Assembly (NCBI RefSeq): GCF_024345975.1
Contig: NZ_JAGQCD010000006.1
Location: 62,001-126,000 of the forward strand
Reading direction: 5' to 3'
DNA: 64,000 nt
From: Cyanobium sp. Cruz-8D1
GTDB taxonomy: Bacteria; Cyanobacteriota; Cyanobacteriia; PCC-6307; Cyanobiaceae
Positions 44,456 through 52,881 of the stretch are shown here, one piece after another; the stretch's first letter is position 1, and each line of letters begins with the position of its first letter. Below the pieces are notes generated by a model. That model was not told where the DNA came from and ran no database searches. It saw nothing but the letters and a program-made list of their open reading frames with translations. The position numbers were made by a program, and so were the translations under genes.

Positions 44456-45123
44456 TCCAGTCGCACCTCTTCCAGGGAATGGAGGCAAACCGCCCCCTCG
44501 GGGTAGGCCTGGCAACTCACCCCTGGCGGCAGAAGGACGTGCACGCGGCAGCCGGCACTGAGGGCGGCGGCCACACCAGCACTGGAGTCCTCGAAGGCCC
44601 AGCAGTCCGTTGGAGCCACCCCCAGGCGTCGGGCCGCCAGTAAGAAGGAATCTGGAGCGGGTTTACCGCCGCCCAGGTCCGGGTCATCGCCATAGACCCG
44701 TTCCCTGATCAGGGCCATCCAGGGGTGGGGCGCCACCTTGATCTCCACCGCCGCACGCGCGCTGCTGGTGGCCAGGGCCATGGGGATCTCCAGGGCCAGG
44801 CAACGTCGCACCAGGGCTTCGGCACCGGGCATCGCCGGGGCGCCCACCAGCAGGGCCTCGGCGATGGGCTGGCGCACGGCCAGCAGCTCCTGATCGCTCA
44901 GCGGCGGGCCTCCCGCGGCCGTGATCCACTGGCGCACCTGGCTGGCGCAGTCGAGGCGCCGCCGGCCCCGCAGGCTCAGCAACTCGGCCCCATCGAGGGG
45001 GCGACCGAAGCGGCTGGCCACCGTTTGCCAGGCCCTGGCATGGGCGGGTTCGGTGTCCAGCAGCAGACCGTCGAGATCGAACAGGCAGGCGGCGGGTCGC
45101 TGGGGCATGCTCCCAGCCTGCAT
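44449..45123 (-). CDS. HAD-superfamily phosphatase (beta-phosphoglucomutase-like)
   Basis: 224 residues. Motif I FDLDGLLLDTEPAHARAW with the nucleophile/acid Asp pair, motif II LATSS, Lys in GGGKPAPDSFL, and motif IV FEDSSAGVAAALSAG. Cap type fits the phosphoglycolate/beta-PGM branch; the substrate is unknown. The ATG at 45123 overlaps the stop of the upstream gene (ATGA), so the two are co-translated. A later ATG at 45108 is possible. Confidence 0.88.
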   Translation of the reverse strand: MQAGSMPQRPAACLFDLDGLLLDTEPAHARAWQTVASRFGRPLDGAELLSLRGRRRLDCASQVRQWITAAGGPPLSDQELLAVRQPIAEALLVGAPAMPGAEALVRRCLALEIPMALATSSARAAVEIKVAPHPWMALIRERVYGDDPDLGGGKPAPDSFLLAARRLGVAPTDCWAFEDSSAGVAAALSAGCRVHVLLPPGVSCQAYPEGAVCLHSLEEVRLDQ

Positions 45124-45449
45124 CAGGACGGATCGGTCTCGGGGTAACGGTCCTCCAGGGCGGTTTCCAGGGTAGTGAGCAGCAGCACCAGGGCGGCCCG
45201 CTCGTCGAGCTCGCTGCCGCTCACCTCCTCGATCCAGCGGTGGCAGAGGGCCTCGATCTGCTGGAACAGCCCAGTGCCGCCCCGCAGCAGGGTCATCACC
45301 TGCTCGACGTTGTCTTCATCGATGTCCGGCGGCAACCCCACCACATAGCGGCGACCGTCGTCCCCCACGTAGGTGAGGTTGCCCTCGGCGTCCCGTGTCG
45401 GGCCGGCATGGGGCGTGATGGGCTGCTCCTCCATGGCCTTGCGCTCCAT
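45123..45449 (-). CDS. Conserved small acidic hypothetical protein
   Basis: 108 residues, soluble, Asp/Glu-rich, family not named. YVGDDGRRYVVGLPPDIDED near the N-terminus is followed by a helical part, TGLFQQIEALCHRWIEEVSG and LVLLLTTLETALEDRYP. ATG 45449 or 45434. Coupled to the HAD gene, but that does not reveal a function. Confidence 0.68.
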   Translation of the reverse strand: MERKAMEEQPITPHAGPTRDAEGNLTYVGDDGRRYVVGLPPDIDEDNVEQVMTLLRGGTGLFQQIEALCHRWIEEVSGSELDERAALVLLLTTLETALEDRYPETDPS

Positions 45450-45549
45450 TCCCGTGGGTTCGCCCCCTGGCTAACGCCGCCGGGCGATCTTGCCAAGCAG
45501 CGATGAGCAGCCCTGATCGGCCCGGCGGACGCTCCGGGCCGGCGGGGTC

Positions 45550-46002
45550 TCATCGGTTCAGCTTCTGCATCCGCCAGGTCACGAAGGTGCCGACCGGGCT
45601 CCAGAGCAGGAAGGGCACCAGCAGCAGGCTGGCGGGGCTCGAGATCGGCAGCAGCGCTAACGCCAGGCCCAGGCCCCAGAGCCAGCCAGCCAGGCCTGCG
45701 GCCGTTCCCCAGGCGAGCCGCCGGGTGCGGCAGATCAGCAGCGTGTAGCTCTGCACCAACACCAGCAGCACCAGGAAGCCCACCATGGCCAACGGTGCCG
45801 ACACCCCACCGGCCCACCAGCGCAGCAGGGACGCAGCGTAGAAACAGAGGTAGATGACCGACCAGATCAGTGGGATCCAGCGCTCAAAGGTGAGCCAGCG
45901 GGGCCGGCGCAGCCGCAGGAACCAGGCGAACTGCTGCCGGCTCGGGGTCAGGACGGCGATCACCAGGCCCATCACCAGCAGGATCGTCAGCCAGGCGGGC
46001 AT
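45550..46002 (-). CDS. TspO/MBR-related membrane protein
   Basis: 150 residues with about five membrane helices. FLRLRRPRWLTFERWIPLIW (~28-47) and the terminal LLVPFLLWSPVGTFVTWRMQ resemble TspO (tryptophan-rich sensory protein/peripheral benzodiazepine receptor), which bind porphyrins. Divergent from acs with 80 bases between starts. Confidence 0.72.
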   Translation of the reverse strand: MPAWLTILLVMGLVIAVLTPSRQQFAWFLRLRRPRWLTFERWIPLIWSVIYLCFYAASLLRWWAGGVSAPLAMVGFLVLLVLVQSYTLLICRTRRLAWGTAAGLAGWLWGLGLALALLPISSPASLLLVPFLLWSPVGTFVTWRMQKLNR

Positions 46003-46082
46003 GGGGTGGGAGCCGTGTCCCTCCAGCGTGGCCTGTCTGCGGTTGAATGCACCATGCCCCAGCCCGTTCGGCAGGCTTTGCC

Positions 46083-48056
46083 ATGACCCAGGACTCCTCG
46101 CCCACCATCGAGTCGGTGCTCCAGGAACAGCGGCAGTTCGATCCGCCGCCCCAGCTGGCCGCCGAGGCTCGCATTGGTTCGATGGCGGCCTACGAAGCGC
46201 TGGCGGCGCGGGCCCAGGCCGATCCCGATGGCTTCTGGGGAGAGGCGGCCCGGCGCGAGCTGCACTGGTTCGAGCCCTTCGACACGGTGCTCGACTGGAG
46301 CAACCCGCCCTTCGCCCGCTGGTTCGAAGGGGGCACCACCAACCTTTCCTACAACTGCCTCGATCGCCATCTGGAGGGCCCCCGGGCCGACAAGACGGCC
46401 CTGATCTGGGAGGGGGAACCGGGGGACATGCGCCGCTTCACCTACCGCGAGCTGCACGCCGAGGTCTGTCGCGCCGCCAATGCCCTCAAGGCCCTCGGTG
46501 TCGGCAAGGGGGATCTGGTGGCCCTGTACATGCCGATGGTGCCGGAGGCGGCCATCGCCATGCTGGCCTGCGCCCGCATCGGCGCCCCCCACTCGGTGGT
46601 GTTCGGTGGCTTCTCCGCCGAGGCCCTGCGCGACCGCCTGATCGACGGCCAGGTGAAGCTGGTGATCACCGCCGACGGCGGCTTCCGCAAGGACAAGGCC
46701 GTCTCCCTCAAGCCAGCGGTGGATCAGGCCCTGGATGAGGGGTGCCCCAGCGTCGAGCACGTGCTGGTGGTGCGCCGCACCGGCGAAGCCACCGCCTTCG
46801 AGGCCGGCCGCGACGTCTGGTGGCATGAGCTGGTGGACGGCCAGAGCGCCGATTGCCCGGCCGAGCCCATGGCCAGCGAAGACCGCCTCTTCGTGCTCTA
46901 CACCTCCGGTTCCACCGGCAAGCCCAAGGGGGTGGTGCATACCACCGCCGGCTACAACCTCTGGGCCCATCTCACCTTCCAGTGGATCTTCGACATCCGC
47001 GAGGACGACATCCACTGGTGCACCGCCGATGTGGGCTGGATCACCGGCCACAGCTACATCGTCTATGGGCCCCTCTCCAACGGCGCCACCACCCTCATGT
47101 ACGAGGGGGCACCGCGGCCCGCCAAGCCGGGGGCCTTCTGGGAAGTGATCGAGAAGCACCGGGTGACGATCTTCTACACCGCCCCTACGGCCATCCGCGC
47201 CTTCATGAAAAACGGCCGCGCGGTGCCCGACCGCTACGACATGTCCAGCCTGCGCATCCTCGGCACCGTTGGCGAGCCGATCAATCCGGAGGCCTGGATG
47301 TGGTATCGCGATGTGATCGGCGGCGACCGTTGCCCCGTGGTGGACACCTGGTGGCAGACCGAGACCGGTGGGGTGATGATCAGCCCCCTGCCCGGGGCCA
47401 CCCCCACCAAGCCCGGCTCGGCCACCCTGCCCCTGCCCGGCATCGTCGCTGACGTGGTGGATCTGGAGGGCAACAGTGTGCCCACCGGCCAGGGGGGCTA
47501 TCTGGCGGTGCGGCGGCCCTGGCCCGGCATGATGCGCACCGTGCACGGGGACCCGGATCGCTTCCGTAGCAGCTACTGGGAGCACATCCGGCCCGCCGAT
47601 GGCAGTTGGCTGTATTTCGCCGGCGACGGCGCCCGCCGCGACGCCGATGGCTATTTCTGGGTGATGGGACGGGTCGATGACGTGATCAACGTCTCTGGCC
47701 ACCGGCTGGGCACGATGGAGATCGAATCGGCCCTGGTGAGCCATCCGTCGGTGGCGGAGGCCGCGGTGGTGGGCCGGCCCGACGATCTCAAGGGGGAAGG
47801 GATCGTGGCCTTCGTCACCCTGGATGTGGGGGTGGAGGGCGACGCGGCCCTCGAGGCCGAGCTGCGCCGGCATGTGGGCCTGGAGATCGGGCCGATTGCC
47901 CGGCCCGACATCATCCGCTTCACCGATGCCCTGCCCAAGACCCGCAGCGGCAAGATCATGCGCCGGATCCTGCGCTCCCTGGCCTCGGGGCAGGAGCTGA
48001 GCGGCGACACCTCCACCCTGGAGGACCGTTCGGTGCTCGACCAGCTGCGGGTCTGA
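46083..48056 (+). CDS. acs: Acetyl-CoA synthetase
   Basis: Activates acetate with ATP and CoA. 657 residues; AMP-binding core [37 protein letters not shown] and [11 protein letters not shown], hinge [20 protein letters not shown], and C-terminal acetylation-site region [13 protein letters not shown] with the catalytic Lys. ATG 46083 is preferred to the in-frame start at 46047. Confidence 0.97.
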   Translation: MTQDSSPTIESVLQEQRQFDPPPQLAAEARIGSMAAYEALAARAQADPDGFWGEAARRELHWFEPFDTVLDWSNPPFARWFEGGTTNLSYNCLDRHLEGPRADKTALIWEGEPGDMRRFTYRELHAEVCRAANALKALGVGKGDLVALYMPMVPEAAIAMLACARIGAPHSVVFGGFSAEALRDRLIDGQVKLVITADGGFRKDKAVSLKPAVDQALDEGCPSVEHVLVVRRTGEATAFEAGRDVWWHELVDGQSADCPAEPMASEDRLFVLYTSGSTGKPKGVVHTTAGYNLWAHLTFQWIFDIREDDIHWCTADVGWITGHSYIVYGPLSNGATTLMYEGAPRPAKPGAFWEVIEKHRVTIFYTAPTAIRAFMKNGRAVPDRYDMSSLRILGTVGEPINPEAWMWYRDVIGGDRCPVVDTWWQTETGGVMISPLPGATPTKPGSATLPLPGIVADVVDLEGNSVPTGQGGYLAVRRPWPGMMRTVHGDPDRFRSSYWEHIRPADGSWLYFAGDGARRDADGYFWVMGRVDDVINVSGHRLGTMEIESALVSHPSVAEAAVVGRPDDLKGEGIVAFVTLDVGVEGDAALEAELRRHVGLEIGPIARPDIIRFTDALPKTRSGKIMRRILRSLASGQELSGDTSTLEDRSVLDQLRV

Positions 48057-48080
48057 GGCCCCGCGTCCGTCCGGGCGACC

Positions 48081-48809
48081 TCAGGCAGCCCCGCTCCAGG
48101 TGCTGATCTGCTCGGCCAGCCGCTCCATACCCCGCTGGCGGGCCGGATCATCGGCCCAGTCCCCCAGGAACTGTTTGCGCAGGCCGCCGCTGGCGGGGGT
48201 GAGGTGATCCCCGGGCAGCTCCAGCAGGGTGGAGGCATCGCCTGTCCTGGACTGCAGCACGCCGATCAGCCGGCCGCTCTGGTCGATGCTGTCGCGGCTG
48301 AAGCGCACCAGCAGATTGCGGGGCTGGCGGTAGCTGCGGCCGATCTGGAGCAGGGTGTCCTCCGGGGAGGGGCTGAATTCGCTGCGGAAGCGGAATTGCT
48401 GGCCCAACTCCGCCAGGAACGGGATCGATCGCTCGGCCGAGAAGTTGTTGAAGCTGAGGGCCACCAGGCCATCGCAGCGGCGGCCGCCATCGGGGGCGAG
48501 AAGGTGCAGCTTGCAGCCCAGGCTGTGGCCCAGCCGCAGCAGGGTGGCTTCGGGCTGGCCGGCCTGTTGTTCTCGCCACTGGCGGAACAGCCGCCAGGCG
48601 GCGTTGGCCTGGGACTGGTGGTCGAAGCCGGGCACGTAGCTCCAGGCATGGATCCGCCAGCCCCTGGTGGCCAGGGCCTCAAGAAAGCGCCGGTAGCTCA
48701 GCTGGGGGGTGGCGGCCAGGTAGCTGCCACCGATGAATTCGATCAGCCCCCGGGGCCGGCCCGTGGGCTCCAGCGTCCAGAGCTCCCCCTGCTGTCGCCA
48801 TGGCGTCAC
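48081..48809 (-). CDS. DUF1350 family (alpha/beta hydrolase-like) protein
   Basis: 242 residues, cyanobacteria/plastid family. FIGGSYLAATPQLSYRRFLE near the N-terminus and RLGHSLGCKLHLL, a nucleophile-elbow-like GHSLG, suggest an alpha/beta hydrolase; SFNNFSAERSIPF is also family-typical. No reaction known. Start GTG 48809, 34 bases after the peroxiredoxin gene on the same strand. Confidence 0.82.
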   Translation of the reverse strand: MTPWRQQGELWTLEPTGRPRGLIEFIGGSYLAATPQLSYRRFLEALATRGWRIHAWSYVPGFDHQSQANAAWRLFRQWREQQAGQPEATLLRLGHSLGCKLHLLAPDGGRRCDGLVALSFNNFSAERSIPFLAELGQQFRFRSEFSPSPEDTLLQIGRSYRQPRNLLVRFSRDSIDQSGRLIGVLQSRTGDASTLLELPGDHLTPASGGLRKQFLGDWADDPARQRGMERLAEQISTWSGAA

Positions 48810-48843
48810 GGTTTCGTTCCCCCCCTACGGATCGCGGCGCGGC

Positions 48844-49308
48844 TCAGGAGGCCTGGAGGCCACGCAGGGCCTCCAGGGCCTCGCGCCGGTGGGCCGGGCC
48901 ATCGAGCAGGTTGTTGAAGACGTGGCGAACCACCCCCTGGCCATCGATGACGTAGGTGACCCTGCCGGGCAGCAGGCCCAGCACGCTGGGGACGCCGAAG
49001 GCCTTGCGCAGCCGGTTGCCGCCATCCACCAGCAACGGAAACGGCAGCCGGTGGCGGTTGGCGAAGCGCCGGTGGCTGGCGGCATCGTCGCCGCTGACCC
49101 CCCACACCGCGGCCCCGAGCTCCTGCAGGTCGGCGTAGCTGTCCCGAAAGGCGCAGGCCTCCATGGTGCAGCCGGGGGTGTCGTCCTTGGGATAGAAGAA
49201 CAGCACCAGGGCTTTGCCGTCCAGCTGGTCGCTGCGCCGTTCCGTGCCGTCCTGGTCGTGGAGAGCGATCAGGGGGGCGGTGTCGCCGGGGGCGAGGGCT
49301 GGAGCCAC
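48844..49308 (-). CDS. Peroxiredoxin Q (BCP type)
   Basis: Thiol peroxidase, 154 residues. Peroxidatic Cys47 and resolving Cys52 in YPKDDTPGCTMEACAFRD give the atypical 2-Cys PrxQ arrangement. GTG 49308 matches the family N-terminus (VAPALAPGDTAPLIAL); the open frame extends further but without family character. Thioredoxin reduces known members. Confidence 0.93.
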   Translation of the reverse strand: MAPALAPGDTAPLIALHDQDGTERRSDQLDGKALVLFFYPKDDTPGCTMEACAFRDSYADLQELGAAVWGVSGDDAASHRRFANRHRLPFPLLVDGGNRLRKAFGVPSVLGLLPGRVTYVIDGQGVVRHVFNNLLDGPAHRREALEALRGLQAS

Positions 49309-49407
49309 GAAAGCGGAGAAACGGCGGGACCTCTCCAGCCTAGGAAGCGCGAAACCGGCGAGGCCTTGCCCGGGTTGCGACGATGGGGGGCGTGCGGACG
49401 GCGCCCG

Positions 49408-50304
49408 ATGCAGGAGCAACCCGGTCTCTGGCAACAGAACGATCTGCTGGGAGTGGCGGCCCCGGTGCCCGCCACCCCGGCTCCAAAACGGGTGTCAGCT
49501 CCGGATCCGGCCCCAGCCGAGCCTTCCCGGCCGGCCCCCCTCTCCCTGCCCGTCTGCGCCGGCCGCCCGCCGCAGGCCCTGCCCCGGGTTCCCGAGACCC
49601 TGTTGATCCTTGACACGGAGACCACCGGGCTCTCCACCCTCCAGGGCCAGTGCATCGAGGTAGGGGCGATTCTGTTCCATGTGCCCCAGCGGGCCGTGCT
49701 GACCCAGGTCTCCTTCCTGATGCCCTGCGCCGGTAACGCCGCCGAGGGCATCAACGGCATCCCTGCCGTGGTGACGCGGCTGGAGCAGCCCTGGCAGGAG
49801 GCCCTGGCTTGCTTCCGGGCCATGGTCGGCGCCTGTGACGCCTTGGTCGCCCACAACGTCGCCTTCGATCGGCAGTGGTTCGGCCTGGGGCCCTTGCCGG
49901 TGCTGGATCGCCCCTGGATCTGCTCGATGGAGGACATCCGCTGGCCGTCCGAGCGCCAGTTGCGCAGCACCCCTTCGGTCCGTGATCTGGCCCTGGCCTA
50001 CGGGGTGCCGGTCTGGGCGGCCCATCGGGCCCTGACCGACTGCATCTACCTGGCCCAGGTGTTTGAGCGCTGCACCGACCTCGAGGCGCTGCTGCAGGCC
50101 GCCCTGGAGCCCCGCAGCCTCTACCGGGCGGAGCTTCCCTACGCCGAGCGTCACCGCGCCCGGGAAGCTGGTTTCCGCTGGAACGAAGCGGTGCCAAAGG
50201 CCTGGAGCCGCCGTCTCAGCCGGCGGGAGGCAGAGGCACTGGCCTTTCCCGTCCAGTTGATGCCTGAGCCTTCGCCTGTCGAAGGCCTGGCCCGCAGCGC
50301 CTGA
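49408..50304 (+). CDS. 3'-5' exonuclease of the DNA polymerase III epsilon type
   Basis: 298 residues. A Pro/Ala-rich leader (~1-60) precedes the DEDD exonuclease domain: ExoI LILDTETTGLSTL (67-79, Asp69/Glu71), ExoII VAHNVAFDRQWF, ExoIII AHRALTDC. The C-terminal ~90 residues are an extra domain with Tyr/Arg/Trp (HRAREAGFRWNEA) that may bind nucleic acid. It could be a stand-alone proofreading or RNA-trimming enzyme. Confidence 0.88.
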   Translation: MQEQPGLWQQNDLLGVAAPVPATPAPKRVSAPDPAPAEPSRPAPLSLPVCAGRPPQALPRVPETLLILDTETTGLSTLQGQCIEVGAILFHVPQRAVLTQVSFLMPCAGNAAEGINGIPAVVTRLEQPWQEALACFRAMVGACDALVAHNVAFDRQWFGLGPLPVLDRPWICSMEDIRWPSERQLRSTPSVRDLALAYGVPVWAAHRALTDCIYLAQVFERCTDLEALLQAALEPRSLYRAELPYAERHRAREAGFRWNEAVPKAWSRRLSRREAEALAFPVQLMPEPSPVEGLARSA

Positions 50305-50415
50305 GGCCGGCGCCGGATCTTCCGTTTTTGTTTCGATGGTTGAAGCAGAACCGGGGATACGGGGCGCTTCCTCGCTGCCTCCCCACCCTTGGGGTGTTCT
50401 TCCGGCGTCGCCGTC

Positions 50416-50670
50416 ATGGTCACCCGGCTGCCAACCAGCTCCGGTGATGGCGCTGAACCCGCGCAGCACCGCGTGCGCCGCTGGCAGACAGCCCGCACCT
50501 GGGCACGGCTGATCCGGGAGGCGGAGGCCCTCTGGCGGGTCGACGTCCGCGCCCTGCGCCGGCTGGCGTCCCAGGAGCTGTTTCAGCTGGTGCAGGAGGT
50601 GCCACCCCGGCTGCGCCGGCGGGTCAATCTCTGGCTGGTGCGCTTCAACGTCGCCACCAGACTCCACTGA
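50416..50670 (+). CDS. Small basic hypothetical protein
   Basis: 84 residues, Arg-rich, with a helix LIREAEALWRVDVRALRRLA and the end WLVRFNVATRLH. The most likely start is ATG 50416 (MVTRLP); an upstream frame start at 50389 lacks a ribosome site. No family recognised. Confidence 0.55.
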   Translation: MVTRLPTSSGDGAEPAQHRVRRWQTARTWARLIREAEALWRVDVRALRRLASQELFQLVQEVPPRLRRRVNLWLVRFNVATRLH

Positions 50671-50703
50671 CGTTGGCCCAGGCTCCAGCCAGGCCTGCAG
50701 GCC

Positions 50704-50732
50704 AAAAAAAATCAGCTGATGGGATCAGCTGA
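50704..50732 (-). terminator. Rho-independent terminator after tRNA-Pro
   Basis: On the minus strand TCAGCTGAT pairs perfectly with ATCAGCTGA around a three-base loop, followed by eight T. It lies 53 bases after the tRNA 3' end. Confidence 0.93.
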
Positions 50733-50784
50733 CAGAAAAGGAACCGACCAACGCCTTAGTAGAACGTTTGGTGGGCCGGCTGAA

Positions 50785-50858
50785 TCGGAGCGGCGGGATT
50801 CGAACCCACGACCCCCACTACCCCAAAGTGGTGCGCTACCAAGCTGCGCTACGCCCCG
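50785..50858 (-). tRNA. tRNA-Pro, anticodon GGG
   Basis: Full cloverleaf on the minus strand: acceptor CGGGGCG with CGCTCCG (one G-T), D stem GCGC/GCGC, anticodon stem CCACT/AGTGG with loop TTGGGGT (anticodon GGG), T arm with loop TTCGAAT. CCA is not encoded. The tRNA lies 14 bases downstream of a protein gene on the same strand and before a strong terminator, so it may be cut from a longer mRNA or have its own promoter inside that gene. Confidence 0.93.
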
Positions 50859-50872
50859 GCGGGATGAAGCTA

Positions 50873-51235
50873 TCACAGCGTCCTTGGGGTTCTGCGACGC
50901 CTGGACAGCCGCCGCATCAGGCGGTTCGTGAGCCGTTGGCGCCCCATGACCGTGTAGCCACAGAGGCGCTCGCGGCGCGCCATCAGCCGCAGCTCCGCCA
51001 GTCCCATCGTGGCCAGCTGCAGCTCAGGCAACCGCTGCCAGGCCATCGACGGCAGGGGCAGTTCGGAGCCTTCCCGGCCCTCCCTGAAGCCCTTCAGGGC
51101 GCTGCCGGCCATCCACTCCGGCACCAGCACGAACAACACCGCCAGCAGGCCATAGAGCTCGACCAGCCCCTTGGGCAGCGGATGCAGCTGGCGCCTCGGC
51201 TGATCCTGATCCAGATCCTCGGTGGGGTCGTTCAC
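50873..51235 (-). CDS. Hypothetical membrane-associated protein
   Basis: 120 residues. One clear hydrophobic segment GLVELYGLLAVLFVLVPEWM (~20-40), then a basic C-terminal half rich in Arg and Leu ending RLTNRLMRRLSRRRRTP. GTG 51235 overlaps the stop of the upstream small gene (GTGA). No family recognised. The tRNA-Pro follows. Confidence 0.65.
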   Translation of the reverse strand: MNDPTEDLDQDQPRRQLHPLPKGLVELYGLLAVLFVLVPEWMAGSALKGFREGREGSELPLPSMAWQRLPELQLATMGLAELRLMARRERLCGYTVMGRQRLTNRLMRRLSRRRRTPRTL

Positions 51236-51393
51236 GAAAGCAGCGATGGCACCGAGACGCTCGGCCCCTGGCGCCACTGCAGAGGGGGCTGCCCGGAGGG
51301 GTTCAGCCGCACCGTCCAGAAGGCCAGGGCAAAACAGATCCCGACGGCGGCGATCAGGGCCACGATCACCACCCGATCGGAGAGGGGCTTCAT
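51232..51393 (-). CDS. Small single-helix membrane protein
   Basis: 53 residues: MKPLSDRVV, then a hydrophobic helix VIVALIAAVGICFALAFW, then a short polar tail. ATG 51393 overlaps the upstream gene by four bases and the stop overlaps the downstream GTG by four, giving an unbroken chain of coupled genes, which is the main evidence that it is real. Function unknown. Confidence 0.6.
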   Translation of the reverse strand: MKPLSDRVVIVALIAAVGICFALAFWTVRLNPSGQPPLQWRQGPSVSVPSLLS

Positions 51394-51698
51394 ACCTGTT
51401 CGCTGCGTACGCAGATCCGACGACTGGGCAGCTGTTCGAGGGTGAGCTCATCGCCGCGCAGGATCACCCGCAGGCTTTCGTTCTGGTAGCGAAGGCCCGG
51501 AGCCTCCGATTCCTCCCGGAACAGGGTGGACCGGGAGCGGCCAGCGATCAGCGAGGCCTGGGAGGCGTTGCGCTCCAGCACCACGGAGACGCGATCACCG
51601 CAGAGGAAGCGTTCCCGAACGTCGTAGTTCTCCCACCAGGGGGACTGCATCGCCAGCAGAGGCAGGAGTCCGAGCGCGAGCAGCGGTGGGGCGGCCAT
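51390..51698 (-). CDS. Secreted protein, possibly MliC-like
   Basis: 102 residues with a signal peptide (PPLLALGLLPLLAM). The mature part has two Cys (CGDRVSVVLERNASQASL and ICVRSEQV) that could pair, and a YQNESLRVILRGDELTLEQL strand region resembling the MliC lysozyme-inhibitor fold. Similarity is by pattern only. Located between msrA and the 53-residue gene, overlapping the latter. Confidence 0.6.
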   Translation of the reverse strand: MAAPPLLALGLLPLLAMQSPWWENYDVRERFLCGDRVSVVLERNASQASLIAGRSRSTLFREESEAPGLRYQNESLRVILRGDELTLEQLPSRRICVRSEQV

Positions 51699-51709
51699 GG
51701 GAGTAGCGG

Positions 51710-52447
51710 TCAGACGAGGGCGATCGGCGCATTGTCGCCGCGAAGGACGCAATGGGGGATGGCCCAGTCATAGCTTTCCCACACGGAGGCGGGAAGGAGG
51801 TAGCTGGCACCGGGATACGTGCCGAGGCTGAGGCCCGTGGGCTGGGCGGAGCAGTAAGGACGGCTTCCGGGCTTGGCCAAGTACTGCTGGTGGTAGGGCT
51901 CAGCGACGTGGAAACGTCTGCCGGAGCCGATCTCGGTGGTGATCCTTCCCGCGCCGGCGCTATCGAGGGCCTCCTGGTACGCCTGGCGGCTGGCTTCGGC
52001 GAGGGCCAGCAGCGTGGGGTCGTCCACGAAGATGGCGGATCGGTACTGGCTGCCCCGATCGTTTCCCTGGCGGTTGCCCTGGGTGGGGTCGTGGCACTCC
52101 CAGAAGAGCTTGAGCAGATCGGCGAAGGAGATCCGGGCGGTGTCCCACACCACCCGCACCACCTCGGCGTGGCCGCTGCGGCCGCTGCAGACCTGCTCGT
52201 AGCTGGGGGAGGCGAGCTGGCCACCGGCGTAGCCCACCGCGGTGGTGATCACTCCGGGAAGCCGCCAGAAGCCCTTCTCCGCTCCCCAGAAGCAGCCGCA
52301 GCCGAACTGGGCTTCCGCCTGGCCCGCCACCACTGGGGCCGCCAGGGGGGTGCCGAGAACCGCGTGGGTTCCTGCGGCCAGCGTGGCGCCGTTGTCAGGG
52401 GCCGGGTTGCTGCTGTCGCTCGAGGGGCTGTTGAAGAGGCCGAACAA
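51710..52447 (-). CDS. msrA: Peptide-methionine (S)-S-oxide reductase
   Basis: Repairs oxidised methionine. 245 residues; catalytic Cys52 in GCGCFWGAEKGF (50-60 region), YAGGQLASPSYEQVCSGRSG, DPTQGNRQGNDRGSQYRSA and the C-terminal HVAEPYHQQYLAKPG. Head of a minus-strand chain of small genes ending in tRNA-Pro. Confidence 0.95.
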   Translation of the reverse strand: MFGLFNSPSSDSSNPAPDNGATLAAGTHAVLGTPLAAPVVAGQAEAQFGCGCFWGAEKGFWRLPGVITTAVGYAGGQLASPSYEQVCSGRSGHAEVVRVVWDTARISFADLLKLFWECHDPTQGNRQGNDRGSQYRSAIFVDDPTLLALAEASRQAYQEALDSAGAGRITTEIGSGRRFHVAEPYHQQYLAKPGSRPYCSAQPTGLSLGTYPGASYLLPASVWESYDWAIPHCVLRGDNAPIALV

Positions 52448-52472
52448 GGTTGTTGCCGTCAGGACTCCAACC

Positions 52473-52751
52473 CTAGGAAGCGCCCTGATGATCCTGTTGC
52501 GGCACCAGGGCGATGTGGTTCAGCAGGGTGGTGATGAAGGCAAACAGCAGAAACGGCAGCGACAGCACCAGGATCAGGCCCACCCCCACCAGGGCGAACA
52601 GGGGACGGCTCGCCCCCATCAGGGCCAGACCCGCCGCCAGGCTCACAAAGATCACGGCCATCCAGATCAGGACCTGGGCGTAGATGTCGCCGAAGGTCAG
52701 GGTGCAGCGAACGTTGAGCGGCTGGCTGAGGGGTGACGGGGTGGGGGCCAT
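52473..52751 (-). CDS. Small two-helix membrane protein
   Basis: 92 residues with two hydrophobic segments, VLIWMAVIFVSLAAGLALMG and LFALVGVGLILVLSLPFLLF, separated by a short basic turn; polar ends. ATG 52751 (MAPTPSPL). Conserved-looking but of no named family. Confidence 0.65.
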   Translation of the reverse strand: MAPTPSPLSQPLNVRCTLTFGDIYAQVLIWMAVIFVSLAAGLALMGASRPLFALVGVGLILVLSLPFLLFAFITTLLNHIALVPQQDHQGAS

Positions 52752-52881
52752 GGGGACGGCGTGGCAGGCGGTGATGAAACCACGACCTTTCCAGGTAAGC
52801 CCAGCCATGGTCCCTGGACCGAGTAACTCAACATCTGTTTGAAACCAGGTGACCCATCCGGCCCTCAAGGGCCCAGCCGGT

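Noticed and set aside
50690-50711. GGCCTGCAGGCC followed by eight A read as a plus-strand terminator
   Set aside because: A terminator needs T after the stem on the transcribed strand; the T-run here belongs to the minus-strand tRNA terminator.
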